Of a stretch of DNA of 64,000 nt, positions 17,987 to 27,012 are shown piece after piece. Each line of letters begins with the position of its first letter. Position 1 is the first letter of the stretch. The position numbers and the translations under genes were made by a program. The DNA is from Shewanella litoralis (GTDB lineage Bacteria; Pseudomonadota; Gammaproteobacteria; Enterobacterales; Shewanellaceae). The stretch is taken from assembly GCF_009828585.1 (NCBI RefSeq), contig NZ_WSRZ01000006.1, positions 62,001 through 126,000 of the forward strand, written 5' to 3'. A model generated the notes under the pieces. The model saw nothing but the letters and a program-made list of their open reading frames with translations, ran no database searches and was not told the origin of the DNA.

Positions 17987-19855
17987 CTACACTTTAAATT
18001 GGCTCACGGCCTCATTCAGTGCTTTGGCTCTAATGCGAACATCTTCAGATGCTGCAGCATTCTCTTTCGCAGCTTGTGATGATTCATCAGCAATATCACG
18101 AATCACAACCACGTTTTTATTCACCTCAGCAGCAACCATACTCTGCTCTTCAATCGCGGCTGCTATTTGGGTGCTCATGTCCATAATATTCGTCACGTCA
18201 TTAGTAATTTGACGCAACACTTCGCCCGCTATCGCCGCTTGATCGGCACTGTCTCTACCTTGCTGCTGGCTCTCTTGCATGAGTTCAACAATAGCGCGAG
18301 TACGCTCTTGCAAAGTAGAAATAATCGTCGAGATTTGCTGAGTAGAGCTTTGAGTTCGCATTGCCAGTGAGCGTACTTCGTCAGCCACAACCGCAAACCC
18401 TCGGCCTTGCTCACCGGCCCTTGCAGCTTCAATTGCAGCATTGAGAGCTAATAAATTAGTTTGGTCGGCAATACCACGAATAACATCTAATACACTACCA
18501 ATGGTGACGCTATCGCGTTCAAGTTCAGATACCACAGAAGCTGAATCCGTTAATTGTGTCGCCAATAAATTGATTTTTGCTATCGTTTGTTCAACCCCTT
18601 GCTGACCAGCTTGGGCATTATCATGGGTTTGACTGGCTTTGGTGGCAGCAAGCTCAGTATTTTGAGCAATTTCATCGATGGTTGCCCCCATTTCTGTCAC
18701 AGCCGTTGCAACCATATCGGTTTCATTTAACTGGCGTAGTACTCCTTCAGAAGCCGTAATTGCATTACGAGACAGCTCATGGCAAGAGTCATTCATTGCA
18801 TTGACAGATTCATTGACCTGTAAAATAAGCTCCTGGAATGTCATCACCATACGATTGAAATGATGCGCGATACGTGCCAACTCATCATTACCAGATTCAT
18901 CGCAACGCAATGCCAAGTTTTTACTTTTTTCAATGGCTGAAATAGTGGCGGTGATATCGTTGACCGGCCCAATAATGCTCTTAATGATATACAGTGTTGA
19001 AATGATCAACATAGCCGTTATTAGTAAAAAGAGACTCGAACCAATAACAAAAGCTTGATTTTTACCACGGGCTATTTCAGCAAGCGTTTGTTCACGTAAC
19101 GTCACAGTATCATTATCGGTCTGGTGAATTTTATCGCGTAGTTCTGCCATTTTGCCATCGCTATCGCTATCGCTTAAACCAAACAGTGATTCCTTTTCAA
19201 CAAGATGAGTGAATTTATTTTTATAATTATTTATATTATCAATAAGTTGACTCTTATCATCAAGTGACATCGCCGATGACTGAATTTGCTGAATAAACCG
19301 ATTAATACCTTGCTCAAAAGATTGTACATATTTGAGATCATGACGCAGCATAAAATCTTTTTCATTACGACGTAATTGCAACATACTCACCAGTAAGCTG
19401 TCTTGTGAAGCATTACTGAGTATGGTTTCAACGTTTTTTACCGCCTCACGTAGCTCGCCATATAAACCAGACTCATGTGTTAACCCTATCTCGGTCTTTA
19501 ACATAATTATTTCGTTAAATATTTTATTGTAACCATTAAGGTTTTCTTTAAAGTGATCGAGTGCAGTTACGTCCATGTTTTGGTGTTCAAGCGCAACACG
19601 AACATCAGCCATAAATGCCAATGTGTCTTTCATGCTATGAGTAAATTTGTCGACGTACTCTGTGTTTGCTCGATGAAGAAAATCTTTTTCATTGGTTCTT
19701 AACTCAAGGACTTTACTTTCTATGTCTATAATATTGTTAGATGTCGTTGATAGTTCAGATAAAACTGACTCTGAATAGTTTTGTAAGCCAAACATAGCAA
19801 GAACGGAAAATACTGAAATAGCCGCACTTAAAACCAGTTTTGAACGAATAAGCAT
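17987..19855 (-). CDS. methyl-accepting chemotaxis protein with HBM-type sensor
   Basis: Inner-membrane chemoreceptor (622 aa). A first membrane helix (about 3-22) is followed by a large periplasmic helical domain (about 23-270) with two copies of the helical-bimodular signature, [11 protein letters not shown] and [11 protein letters not shown], one per module. Then come a second membrane helix, a HAMP domain (about 295-345) and the signalling domain, whose hairpin tip reads [23 protein letters not shown] receptors of this type, such as McpS, bind organic acids, so TCA intermediates are a possible ligand. There is no C-terminal CheR-binding pentapeptide. AGGTGG lies seven bases before the ATG at 19855. 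An upstream GTG at 19867 is less likely. Confidence 0.93.
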   Translation of the reverse strand: MLIRSKLVLSAAISVFSVLAMFGLQNYSESVLSELSTTSNNIIDIESKVLELRTNEKDFLHRANTEYVDKFTHSMKDTLAFMADVRVALEHQNMDVTALDHFKENLNGYNKIFNEIIMLKTEIGLTHESGLYGELREAVKNVETILSNASQDSLLVSMLQLRRNEKDFMLRHDLKYVQSFEQGINRFIQQIQSSAMSLDDKSQLIDNINNYKNKFTHLVEKESLFGLSDSDSDGKMAELRDKIHQTDNDTVTLREQTLAEIARGKNQAFVIGSSLFLLITAMLIISTLYIIKSIIGPVNDITATISAIEKSKNLALRCDESGNDELARIAHHFNRMVMTFQELILQVNESVNAMNDSCHELSRNAITASEGVLRQLNETDMVATAVTEMGATIDEIAQNTELAATKASQTHDNAQAGQQGVEQTIAKINLLATQLTDSASVVSELERDSVTIGSVLDVIRGIADQTNLLALNAAIEAARAGEQGRGFAVVADEVRSLAMRTQSSTQQISTIISTLQERTRAIVELMQESQQQGRDSADQAAIAGEVLRQITNDVTNIMDMSTQIAAAIEEQSMVAAEVNKNVVVIRDIADESSQAAKENAAASEDVRIRAKALNEAVSQFKV

Positions 19856-20092
19856 ATTTTTTACCACCTAAGAGTAAAATGTAAAAGTCCTTTTAAAGTG
19901 ATTAAAATTAAATCGTTATGTCGAAGTAAATCTATTTTTTATAAGCAATTAATCATTCTATTTGCGTATCTTTTCAGTATAGAGCATCGGCCGGCAAGAC
20001 TTAAACTAAATGACTACATCTTAATAACTTTTTTGTTACTTAAGACTAAACCTTTTACCGACTTGAACCTGTCAAATAACTAATTAATCATA

Positions 20093-20677
20093 ATGACAGT
20101 TTGGAACAGTAAGGATGTCGGTATCAATCAGCCTAATTCACAGCCAATAAATCACCTCGTGCAGCTAGACGACAATCAACTTGTCGCCATTGCCACAACT
20201 GGGTGTCAGCAGGCATTTGAACAACTGTATCGCCGGCACCACCAGCGGGTATACGCGATTTGTTTTCGACTCAGCGGCCAAACGGCACTTGCCGATGACA
20301 TGGCTCAAGCGTGTTTTATTCGCTTATGGCACAAGCTGGGGCAATTTAACGGTGACAGCCAATTTACTACCTGGCTGCATCGGTTATGTGTTCGCCAGGC
20401 TATTAACGATTTAAAGGCGCAACAATCGTTGTGGCGACGATTTTTACCAGCAGAAGATATTGCGCATCAAGACATGCCCAGCGTCGAATTAACCGATTAC
20501 CATTTACTCGACAAATGTATCGCTAAGTTACCGCAACGAACTCGCATTGTGTTTGTACTGTGCGCGATTGAAGGTTATCAACATAATGAAATAGCAGCGC
20601 TGCTGAACATTGCTGTCGGCACCAGTAAGGCGCAATACCACAATGCCAAACATTTACTACAGGAGATGCTTACATGA
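20093..20677 (+). CDS. ECF-type RNA polymerase sigma factor
   Basis: Sigma-70 family ECF sigma factor (194 aa). Region 2 (about 42-105) has the core-binding and -10 recognition helices (DDMAQACFIRLWHKLGQF). Region 4 (about 135-190) carries the helix-turn-helix YQHNEIAALLNIAVGTSKAQYHNAK that reads the -35 element. It is the first gene of a three-gene operon. The next gene, an anti-sigma candidate, overlaps its stop by ATGA, so translation is coupled. The ribosome site before the ATG is weak. The target regulon cannot be told from the window, but the operon probably autoregulates. Confidence 0.9.
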   Translation: MTVWNSKDVGINQPNSQPINHLVQLDDNQLVAIATTGCQQAFEQLYRRHHQRVYAICFRLSGQTALADDMAQACFIRLWHKLGQFNGDSQFTTWLHRLCVRQAINDLKAQQSLWRRFLPAEDIAHQDMPSVELTDYHLLDKCIAKLPQRTRIVFVLCAIEGYQHNEIAALLNIAVGTSKAQYHNAKHLLQEMLT

Positions 20678-21300
20678 GCGAAAAAAAGCATGACCTAGAC
20701 CATTTAATTGCCACTTTACCGCCTAAAATTGCGCCAACGACAGACTTATGGGATGGCATTAAGCCGCACTTAACGTCGAAATTAACGCCGCAAAAAGCGC
20801 TTTATAAAAATGCCGTTCGCCCGTTATGGGCAATAGCCGCTACATTCCTAGTGTGTTCATTATTATGGTTAACACAATGGCGCGACGAACCTGTGCTACC
20901 TCAAGAGCAAACACTATCCCAGATGCAAGCGGCAAAAATCACTACTGTGGCAATAGACACATCGGCATCAGTTGAAGTGGATAATCACTTAATAGAATTG
21001 ATAAACCAGATTGCCCAAACTCACCAAAGCCAGTTAAATGGATTTATCCGCAATCAATATACCGTTAGCTGGCAGTTATCAGCAGACAACAATAAGCATA
21101 TACAAACCGACATCGCCAAGGCGCTCATAGAGCTAGAAAACGCGTCAAATCAAGTGCAAGCAGCATTGGCACAACAGCCGACTAATCAACAACTTTGGCA
21201 GTTATGGCGTTGGATAATGCAGCGTCAAATAACCCTATTACAGCAAGGGCAAGAATTGCCTTTTACCCACACGCGTCCAGCACAAGGAAATACCCTATGA
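20674..21300 (+). CDS. putative membrane-anchored anti-sigma factor
   Basis: A 208-residue protein with a short cytoplasmic N-terminus (1-48), one membrane helix (about 50-67) and a periplasmic part. Type II topology and position directly behind an ECF sigma gene, with a 4-base ATGA overlap, mark it as the likely anti-sigma factor. The cytoplasmic part (LDHLIATLPPKIAPTTDLWDGI) lacks the HxxxCxxC zinc motif of ZAS proteins, so it would be a zinc-independent anti-sigma. The next gene again overlaps by ATGA. Confidence 0.75.
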   Translation: MSEKKHDLDHLIATLPPKIAPTTDLWDGIKPHLTSKLTPQKALYKNAVRPLWAIAATFLVCSLLWLTQWRDEPVLPQEQTLSQMQAAKITTVAIDTSASVEVDNHLIELINQIAQTHQSQLNGFIRNQYTVSWQLSADNNKHIQTDIAKALIELENASNQVQAALAQQPTNQQLWQLWRWIMQRQITLLQQGQELPFTHTRPAQGNTL

Positions 21301-22232
21301 GCAGCATAAAATACGCACTATTAGCGCCGTTAATGGTCATAAGCGCCTTAACTATTGCAGCAGAGTCTGTCGACCAACAACACGATGTCGTTGCTAATCC
21401 CAGTGTGAACATCAAGGTACAACGTGGCAATGTGGAATTTATTAGCTGGGACAACAACAGCATCCAAGTTAAAGGCGAGCTAGACGAGCTAAGCAAGGGG
21501 TTTATATTCGATGTGAAAGGCAATACGGTGATGATTGAGGACAAACTGCCGCGCAGCTATCAAGGCAGCAATAAACAAGGCTCGCAACTGACCATTTATC
21601 TACCCAAACAACTTAACCTTAACGCCGAAGGCGTATCAGCCGATTTTAGCGTTGCCAAGTTAAGCGGGCAAGTTGCAATGGCATTAGTCAGTGGCAATAT
21701 TCAGGCGGGACAACTAAACGGTGACACCAAATTAACGACGGTGTCAGGTAACATCACCAGTGAACAATTAAACGGTAAGATTAATCTTGAAACCGTATCG
21801 GGTGACATTAAGGATAATCGCAGCCAGGGGCAAGCAGAGCTGAGATTAGTCAGTGGCAAACTCAATACCGACAGCGACTATACCCAGGTTACGATTGACC
21901 AAGTTTCTGGTGATATCAGTGCGACCTTAAAGGCGATATCAGTTTTAAATATGGTCACGATCAGTGGCGATGCCCAATTAACACTGGGGGCTGAACTGGC
22001 AAACGCGAGACTAGAAAGCATAAGCGGTGACATGAATTTACGCTTTACTGAGCAGCCTAATGTAAGCTTTACGATTGATGGCGGCCCTGGTGGAAAAATT
22101 GATAATCAATTAACCGACGATACTCCCTTAAAGCAAAAGTACTCATCAAGCCAAAGTCTACAATTTAACAGCTTGTCTGGTGACGGCCAGGTCAATATCA
22201 ACACCATTAGCGGCCGCATTAGCGTGAAGTAA
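21297..22232 (+). CDS. DUF4097 beta-repeat exported protein
   Basis: Exported protein of 311 aa with a signal peptide (about 1-21, ending ALTIAAES). It consists of a beta-strand repeat (DUF4097 type), in which short units carrying SGD, SGN or SGK recur about every 20 residues (VSGNITSEQ, VSGDIKDNR, ISGDMNLR). This predicts a right-handed beta-helix in the periplasm or on the surface. The true start is the ATG at 21297, overlapping the anti-sigma stop; the open frame extends further upstream but that part is antisense to no function. Proteins of this kind often sit in ECF operons as envelope-stress outputs or sensors. Function is unknown. Confidence 0.85.
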   Translation: MSSIKYALLAPLMVISALTIAAESVDQQHDVVANPSVNIKVQRGNVEFISWDNNSIQVKGELDELSKGFIFDVKGNTVMIEDKLPRSYQGSNKQGSQLTIYLPKQLNLNAEGVSADFSVAKLSGQVAMALVSGNIQAGQLNGDTKLTTVSGNITSEQLNGKINLETVSGDIKDNRSQGQAELRLVSGKLNTDSDYTQVTIDQVSGDISATLKAISVLNMVTISGDAQLTLGAELANARLESISGDMNLRFTEQPNVSFTIDGGPGGKIDNQLTDDTPLKQKYSSSQSLQFNSLSGDGQVNINTISGRISVK

Positions 22233-22255
22233 TACTATTGATGCCAGACAGTAAA

Positions 22256-22285
22256 ATGCCCAGTGATATCGCTATCGCTGGGCAT
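22256..22285. terminator. hairpin between the DUF4097 gene and rsuA
   Basis: Arms ATGCCCAG and CTGGGCAT with an inner partial stem. On the minus strand it ends in CATTTTAC, so it may terminate rsuA, and it could also stop the ECF operon. Confidence 0.65.
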
Positions 22286-22368
22286 CGTTATTTGATACTA
22301 ATATCGCTGAGCAAAGCTGTTACAGATTAAGATTAACCGTAACGATTGCTTGGTTGTTCAGGCTGGCA

Positions 22369-23061
22369 CTACTTAACCGAACTCACTTCATCATCAGTTA
22401 AATAACGCCATTCTCCAGGCGCTAAATCAGCATCTAATTCAATACTGCCCACGGCTTCGCGGTGTAGGTTAACCACTTTATTCCCCACTGCAGCAAACAT
22501 GCGCTTTACTTGATGATACTTGCCTTCGCTAATGGTTAAACGCACCTGAGTTGGCGCAATAATCTCAAGTACTGCAGGTTTTGTTAATCCATCTTCATTA
22601 CGCAGCTCAATACCGTCGGCAAACACAGAGATTAAGCTGTCGTCGATAGCATCGGCTAGCTCAACTAAATAGCGCTTACCGCAATCTTTTTTCGGTGAAG
22701 TAATTTTGTGCGACCATTGGCCGTCACTAGTGATCAGCACTAATCCTGTCGTGTCTGCATCTAAACGCCCAGCAATGTGCAAGGTGTCGGCTTTTTCAAT
22801 TTCCATCAAACTTAATACCGACGGATATTGTTCATCAATCGTTGAACAAATGGTGTCTACCGGCTTGTTCATCATCACGTAACGCTCGCCCACTATGCTG
22901 ATAGACTGGCCTTCTAGGCGCACATCCATTTGCGGTAACACCTTAAAACCAGAATTCTTAACCACCTCACCATCACAGGTCACATCACCACGATGTAGGG
23001 CTCTTTTGGCCAACGAACGGGTCAATTCGGTACTTTCACAGATAAATTTGTCTAAACGCAC
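22369..23061 (-). CDS. rsuA: 16S rRNA pseudouridine(516) synthase
   Basis: Converts uridine 516 of 16S rRNA to pseudouridine during small-subunit assembly. The N-terminal S4 RNA-binding domain (MRLDKFICESTELTRSLAKR) is followed by the RsuA-type catalytic domain with AGRLDADTTGLVL; Asp101 is the catalytic residue (E. coli Asp102). The C-terminal EGKYHQVKRMFAAVGN is the family motif. Length of 230 aa fits E. coli RsuA (231). The start is GTG at 23061, which gives the conserved MRLDKF; a further GTG at 23070 is possible but not conserved. Confidence 0.93.
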   Translation of the reverse strand: MRLDKFICESTELTRSLAKRALHRGDVTCDGEVVKNSGFKVLPQMDVRLEGQSISIVGERYVMMNKPVDTICSTIDEQYPSVLSLMEIEKADTLHIAGRLDADTTGLVLITSDGQWSHKITSPKKDCGKRYLVELADAIDDSLISVFADGIELRNEDGLTKPAVLEIIAPTQVRLTISEGKYHQVKRMFAAVGNKVVNLHREAVGSIELDADLAPGEWRYLTDDEVSSVK

Positions 23062-23320
23062 AATACACACTCACTCTAAATACAATGGCGCTATTATGCG
23101 GCTTACACGGTTAAATAGAAATCAATCAGTGATATTTTTACGGTATACGTAATTTTTGGTTACATATCCTCAGTCCATCTGAGGCAAAAAGGACTAAAAG
23201 CGCCTTGTTTTCTAGCCTAGTAAGGCCTTAACATAGTATTCACAAAAAAAGTGTTGGTTTTTTCCTTACTGAGTAGCATTTAAGGACCAACCATATAATA
23301 AAAATATAAAAATGCTCATA

Positions 23321-23335
23321 CGCCTAAATTAGGCG
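23321..23335. promoter_or_regulatory. 7-1-7 inverted repeat upstream of the M13 peptidase
   Basis: Perfect arms CGCCTAA and TTAGGCG around one base, ending 25 bases before the ATG at 23361. It would lie in the mRNA leader or at the promoter. It may be an operator or a small mRNA hairpin. Confidence 0.35.
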
Positions 23336-23360
23336 CCTTAAACACAGCAAAGGAAATACA

Positions 23361-25448
23361 ATGAAAAAGTTGGTTATTGGAGGTCTTTGTGCCTCACTTA
23401 TCGCAGGCCTAAGCGCTTGTAGTGATGACAAGGCCGTCGTTGCCCCTGTTGCAGACGTAGCAAAAACAGCCACCGCTGTTGCCGTTGAAAAAGCATTAAC
23501 GTCTGGTATCACATTCGACAACATCGATAAAACAGTTCGTCCACAAGACGATTTCTACATGTACGTAAACGGTGCATGGATGAAGAATGCAGAAATTCCT
23601 GGCGACCGTACCAATATTGGCGCATTTTACGACTTACGTGAAAATGCCCGTGATGACGTTAAAGTCATTATCGAAGATTTAAGTGCTACACCAAATCTAA
23701 CTGACGGCAGCGATGAGCAAAAAGTAGCGGACTTATACCGCTCATTTATGGACGTTGAAACCTTAAATAAAATCGGTATCGCGCCAATCCAAGCTGACCT
23801 AGATAAAATTGCAGCTTTAAAAGACAAAAATGAATTAACCGCATTTTTTGGTGAAAACCAAGCTAACGGCGGCGGAACACCATTAGCGTTTTATGTCGAA
23901 ATCGATGCAAAGAACTCTAGCCGTTACGCGACCCATATTTGGCAATACGGATTAAGCCTGCCTGAAAAAGATTACTATTTTAATCAAGAAGAGCGCTTTG
24001 TTAACATCCGTAAAGCCTATGTTGAACACATTGAAAAAATGTACACATTAGCAGGATTACCTAATGCGAAAGCCAGTGCAGAAGCGGTACTTGCACTAGA
24101 AACGCAAATTGCTGACAAACACTGGGATGTGGTAGAAACACGCGACAGCACCAAAACATACAACCTATACCAAGTGAAAGATCTTGCGGCACTTGCACCA
24201 GACATTAACTGGGAAGGTTATTTAGCGGCAGTGGGTGGTGATAAGCAAACAGATATCATCATCAACCAACCTAGCTTTGTTCAAGGGTTAAATGAAGTCA
24301 TCAAGACCAATGATCTTGCTGCATGGAAAAACTACTTAACGTGGATGACGCTAACCCACAATGCAAGCAACATGTCTGAAGCATTAGACAACGAAAACTT
24401 TGCCTTTTTCTCGAAAACCTTAAACGGTCAAGAAGAGCAAGAGCCACGCTGGAAGCGCGGTGTGAGCACAGTAAGCGACACCCTAGGTGAAGTGGTGGGT
24501 AAAGTGTACGTTAAGCGTCACTTTGCGCCAGAAGCTAAAACCCGTATGGAACATCTTGTTGAAAACCTACGCGGCGCTTATGGCTCAAGCATCGATTCAT
24601 TAGATTGGATGAGTGCAGACACTAAAGTGGCTGCAAAAGACAAATTAGCAAAATTCAATCCAAAAATTGGTTACCCAAACAAGTGGGATGATTACACTAA
24701 ATTAACCATCAAAGCGGATGATTTAGTGGGTAACGCTAAACGCGCTGCTATTTTTGAGCACAACAAAAGTTTGGCTAAATTGGGTCAACCAATTGATAAA
24801 GACGAGTGGCACATGACGCCACAAACCGTTAATGCTTACTACAACCCAACCATGAATGAAATCGTGTTCCCTGCAGCGATTTTACAACCGCCATTCTTTA
24901 ACCTAGAAGCTGACGACGCGGTTAACTACGGTGGTATTGGTGCGGTTATCGGCCACGAAATGGGCCACGGTTTTGACGACCAGGGTGCTAAGTTTGATGG
25001 CGAAGGCAACATGCGCGACTGGTGGACAGAAGCTGACTTAAAGGCATTTGAAACCAAAGGTAATGCATTAATTGCTCAATACGATGGTTATCAAGTATTT
25101 GACGATCTACACGTAAACGGTAGCTTAACATTGGGCGAAAACATTGGTGACTTGTCAGGCGTCACTATCGCTTACAAAGCCTACAAAATGTCACTTGATG
25201 GCAAAGAAGCGCCGGTGATTGACGGCCTAACGGGCGATCAACGTTTCTTTATGGGCTTTACGCAAATTTGGCGCGTAAAGATGAAAGAAGAAGCAATGCG
25301 TAACCGCGTAGCGACTGATCCACATTCACCAGGACATTTCCGTGCACTAGGTGCACTGTCTAACATGCCTGAGTTCTATACCACTTATGACGTGAAAGAA
25401 GGCGACAAGATGTATATCGCCCCAGAAAAACGCGTTAAAATCTGGTAA
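23361..25448 (+). CDS. pepO: M13 family metallopeptidase lipoprotein (PepO/neprilysin type)
   Basis: Zinc endopeptidase of the M13 family (695 aa) that cuts short peptides. The signal peptide ends in the lipobox LSAC (Cys20), so it is a lipoprotein, probably facing the periplasm. The N-terminal M13 domain is followed by the catalytic domain: zinc motif HEMGH at 532-536 (in VIGHEMGHGFDDQG), third ligand Glu593 in ENIGDLSG, and NAYYNPTMNEIVFPAAIL upstream, the family substrate loop. C-terminal IAPEKRVKIW matches the typical RCxVW end without the cysteine. AAAGGA precedes the ATG and a strong terminator follows. Confidence 0.95.
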   Translation: MKKLVIGGLCASLIAGLSACSDDKAVVAPVADVAKTATAVAVEKALTSGITFDNIDKTVRPQDDFYMYVNGAWMKNAEIPGDRTNIGAFYDLRENARDDVKVIIEDLSATPNLTDGSDEQKVADLYRSFMDVETLNKIGIAPIQADLDKIAALKDKNELTAFFGENQANGGGTPLAFYVEIDAKNSSRYATHIWQYGLSLPEKDYYFNQEERFVNIRKAYVEHIEKMYTLAGLPNAKASAEAVLALETQIADKHWDVVETRDSTKTYNLYQVKDLAALAPDINWEGYLAAVGGDKQTDIIINQPSFVQGLNEVIKTNDLAAWKNYLTWMTLTHNASNMSEALDNENFAFFSKTLNGQEEQEPRWKRGVSTVSDTLGEVVGKVYVKRHFAPEAKTRMEHLVENLRGAYGSSIDSLDWMSADTKVAAKDKLAKFNPKIGYPNKWDDYTKLTIKADDLVGNAKRAAIFEHNKSLAKLGQPIDKDEWHMTPQTVNAYYNPTMNEIVFPAAILQPPFFNLEADDAVNYGGIGAVIGHEMGHGFDDQGAKFDGEGNMRDWWTEADLKAFETKGNALIAQYDGYQVFDDLHVNGSLTLGENIGDLSGVTIAYKAYKMSLDGKEAPVIDGLTGDQRFFMGFTQIWRVKMKEEAMRNRVATDPHSPGHFRALGALSNMPEFYTTYDVKEGDKMYIAPEKRVKIW

Positions 25449-25487
25449 TCAATAATGTAATAGCTGACCTAGGTCACATTTACACAC

Positions 25488-25516
25488 AAAAAGAGCATCG
25501 TTTGATGCTCTTTTTT
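25488..25516 (+). terminator. terminator of the M13 peptidase gene
   Basis: Arms AAAAAGAGCATC and GATGCTCTTTTT with a 4-base loop. Confidence 0.9.
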
Positions 25517-25663
25517 ATAAGCGAAATCCTATAAACAACTAATAAATAATAACAATACTAAATTTCAACACATCAATCGGCTTTATTAAACCTTGTTCAT
25601 TCAGCCCCTATTCAGCGAAAAAACGGTACAGTGAATTCACAGACATTACGCTGGAGCTATTCG

Positions 25664-26443
25664 ATGAATAAGTTGTTTCGTACGTTTTTTATCTTTTTAA
25701 TTTTACTGTCTACCCGCGGTGCGATTGCTCAACCTAACGAAGTTAAATACAACAAGTTAGCCGAGCCATCTGATTTCAGTCAAACGTCATATAATGATAT
25801 TGAGCATTTAATCAGCTTAAGTGAGCAGCATACCGCGATTGCCCTTCAAGATACCCAAGATCTGGATGCTTTAATGGCACGAGCTCCAGAAGCCCAACAA
25901 GAGCTTATTGATTTGCTTAATCATATTAACCAGGCTAGCCATACCTCAGCAATTATTCCCGCGACAAAAAGCTATGCTCGAGCAGCCCAAAAAGTGCAAT
26001 TAAAGTTTAATGGTGACGCCAGCCAATTAACCGATATTGCCCGCGCCAGTGTGGTCGCCAATGACGTCAATAGTCTATTGACCAGTTACCAAAAATTACG
26101 TCAATCGGCCGATGTAGTGCAATTAAAAAACCGCTTTGCAGAGCCCAAACACTCAGGATATCGCGACCTAAACGTGTTAGTTAAATTGCCACAAAGCCAA
26201 ATGGTGGTTGAGGTGCAGTTTCATTTAAATGACATTGCAGAGATTAAGAGCGGTCCAGAGCATCAAGTGTATGAGCAAATTCAAGCAATTGAGTTGCAAG
26301 CCAAAAACCAGTCAAGAGCATTAAATGACATTGAAAAAGCCAACATTGCTAAACTACGCCAAGATTCACACAAGCAATACCATAAAGCCTGGTTGTACTA
26401 TAAACGCCAAAGCTTGTATCCATCGTCAATTCAGGCTGCATAG
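25664..26443 (+). CDS. exported RelA/SpoT-fold protein
   Basis: A 259-residue protein with a clear signal peptide (MNKLFRTFFIFLILLSTRGAIA|Q, cleavage after about residue 22) followed by a domain that reads as RelA/SpoT nucleotidyltransferase-like. Seen are a basic helix with Lys102, Arg106, Lys110 and Lys114, then DASQLTDIARASVV with Asp124 at the position of the synthetase metal-binding Asp. GYRDLNVLV (165-173) lies where synthetases have GYQS(I/L)H, and VEVQFH (182-187) keeps the Glu of EVQIR. Known (p)ppGpp synthetases are cytoplasmic, so an export signal is odd. Members of the fold also act as toxins that make other nucleotides. Substrate and activity are unknown. The ATG at 25664 has GGAG upstream; an earlier GTG at 25631 is less likely. 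Confidence 0.75.
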   Translation: MNKLFRTFFIFLILLSTRGAIAQPNEVKYNKLAEPSDFSQTSYNDIEHLISLSEQHTAIALQDTQDLDALMARAPEAQQELIDLLNHINQASHTSAIIPATKSYARAAQKVQLKFNGDASQLTDIARASVVANDVNSLLTSYQKLRQSADVVQLKNRFAEPKHSGYRDLNVLVKLPQSQMVVEVQFHLNDIAEIKSGPEHQVYEQIQAIELQAKNQSRALNDIEKANIAKLRQDSHKQYHKAWLYYKRQSLYPSSIQAA

Positions 26444-26459
26444 CGGTTAACACCCTTTG

Positions 26460-26484
26460 GCGCTCATTTGAGCGCTTTTTTTTT
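26460..26484 (+). terminator. terminator of the exported RelA/SpoT-fold gene
   Basis: Perfect arms GCGCTCA and TGAGCGC with a 2-base loop and a run of nine T. Confidence 0.9.
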
Positions 26485-26512
26485 GCCAGAAAAACGCACG
26501 CTCAAACACTTC

Positions 26513-26521
26513 TGCTATACT
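26513..26521 (+). promoter_or_regulatory. extended -10 promoter of the SMI1/KNR4 gene
   Basis: TGCTATACT is a good extended -10 match, 32 bases before the ATG at 26553. No strong -35 is seen. Confidence 0.45.
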
Positions 26522-26552
26522 CGCGCCCAAGAGCTTCCTGCTGGACATCATC

Positions 26553-26954
26553 ATGAACGAAATTATTGACCAACTACAAGAGTTAAGCGAAACAGTACCG
26601 GTACCATTAGAGCTGCCCACGTTTGAGCAACTTGTTGAAGTTGAAGAACAAATCCTTATTGGTTTACCCAATGACCTCAAAGAGTTTTTATTAGAAGCCA
26701 GCGATGTTATCTATGGCACCATTGAACCTGTTACCGCTTCAGATCCAAACTCTCACACTTACTTACCCGAAGTGACTAGCTACGCCTGGTCAATTGGTAT
26801 GCCGCGCGAACAAATCGCGATTTGTCAGGTCGGTGATGGTTTTTACTGCATTAACGAAGAAGGTGAAGTGCAATTTTGGGAAGACGGCGACTTTCATGAA
26901 GAAGGTTGGGAATCATTGTGGGATTGGATTGAAGACGTATGGCTTGAACAGTAA
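26553..26954 (+). CDS. SMI1/KNR4 (SUKH) family protein
   Basis: A 133-residue acidic soluble protein of the SUKH superfamily. The core is seen in FEQLVEVEEQILIGLPNDLKEFLLEAS (about 24-50) and DGFYCINEEGEVQFWED (about 94-110). SUKH proteins include immunity proteins against nuclease and deaminase toxins as well as housekeeping members. No toxin gene is adjacent, and the short constant neighbourhood with DUF4447 suggests a chromosomal housekeeping member. It is followed by the DUF4447 gene after 58 bases. Confidence 0.82.
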   Translation: MNEIIDQLQELSETVPVPLELPTFEQLVEVEEQILIGLPNDLKEFLLEASDVIYGTIEPVTASDPNSHTYLPEVTSYAWSIGMPREQIAICQVGDGFYCINEEGEVQFWEDGDFHEEGWESLWDWIEDVWLEQ

Positions 26955-27012
26955 AAACGCTGTTGCCAATACTTAAGACCTACACAATATACTAAAGAAT
27001 ACAGGAATAAAC

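Noticed and set aside
21195-21296. Longer N-terminus of the DUF4097 protein
   Set aside because: It overlaps the anti-sigma gene in another frame; the ATG at 21297 gives a signal peptide and an ATGA overlap.
26553-26954. SUKH protein as immunity to a neighbouring toxin
   Set aside because: No toxin, Rhs or CDI gene is adjacent; the neighbours are ordinary chromosomal genes.
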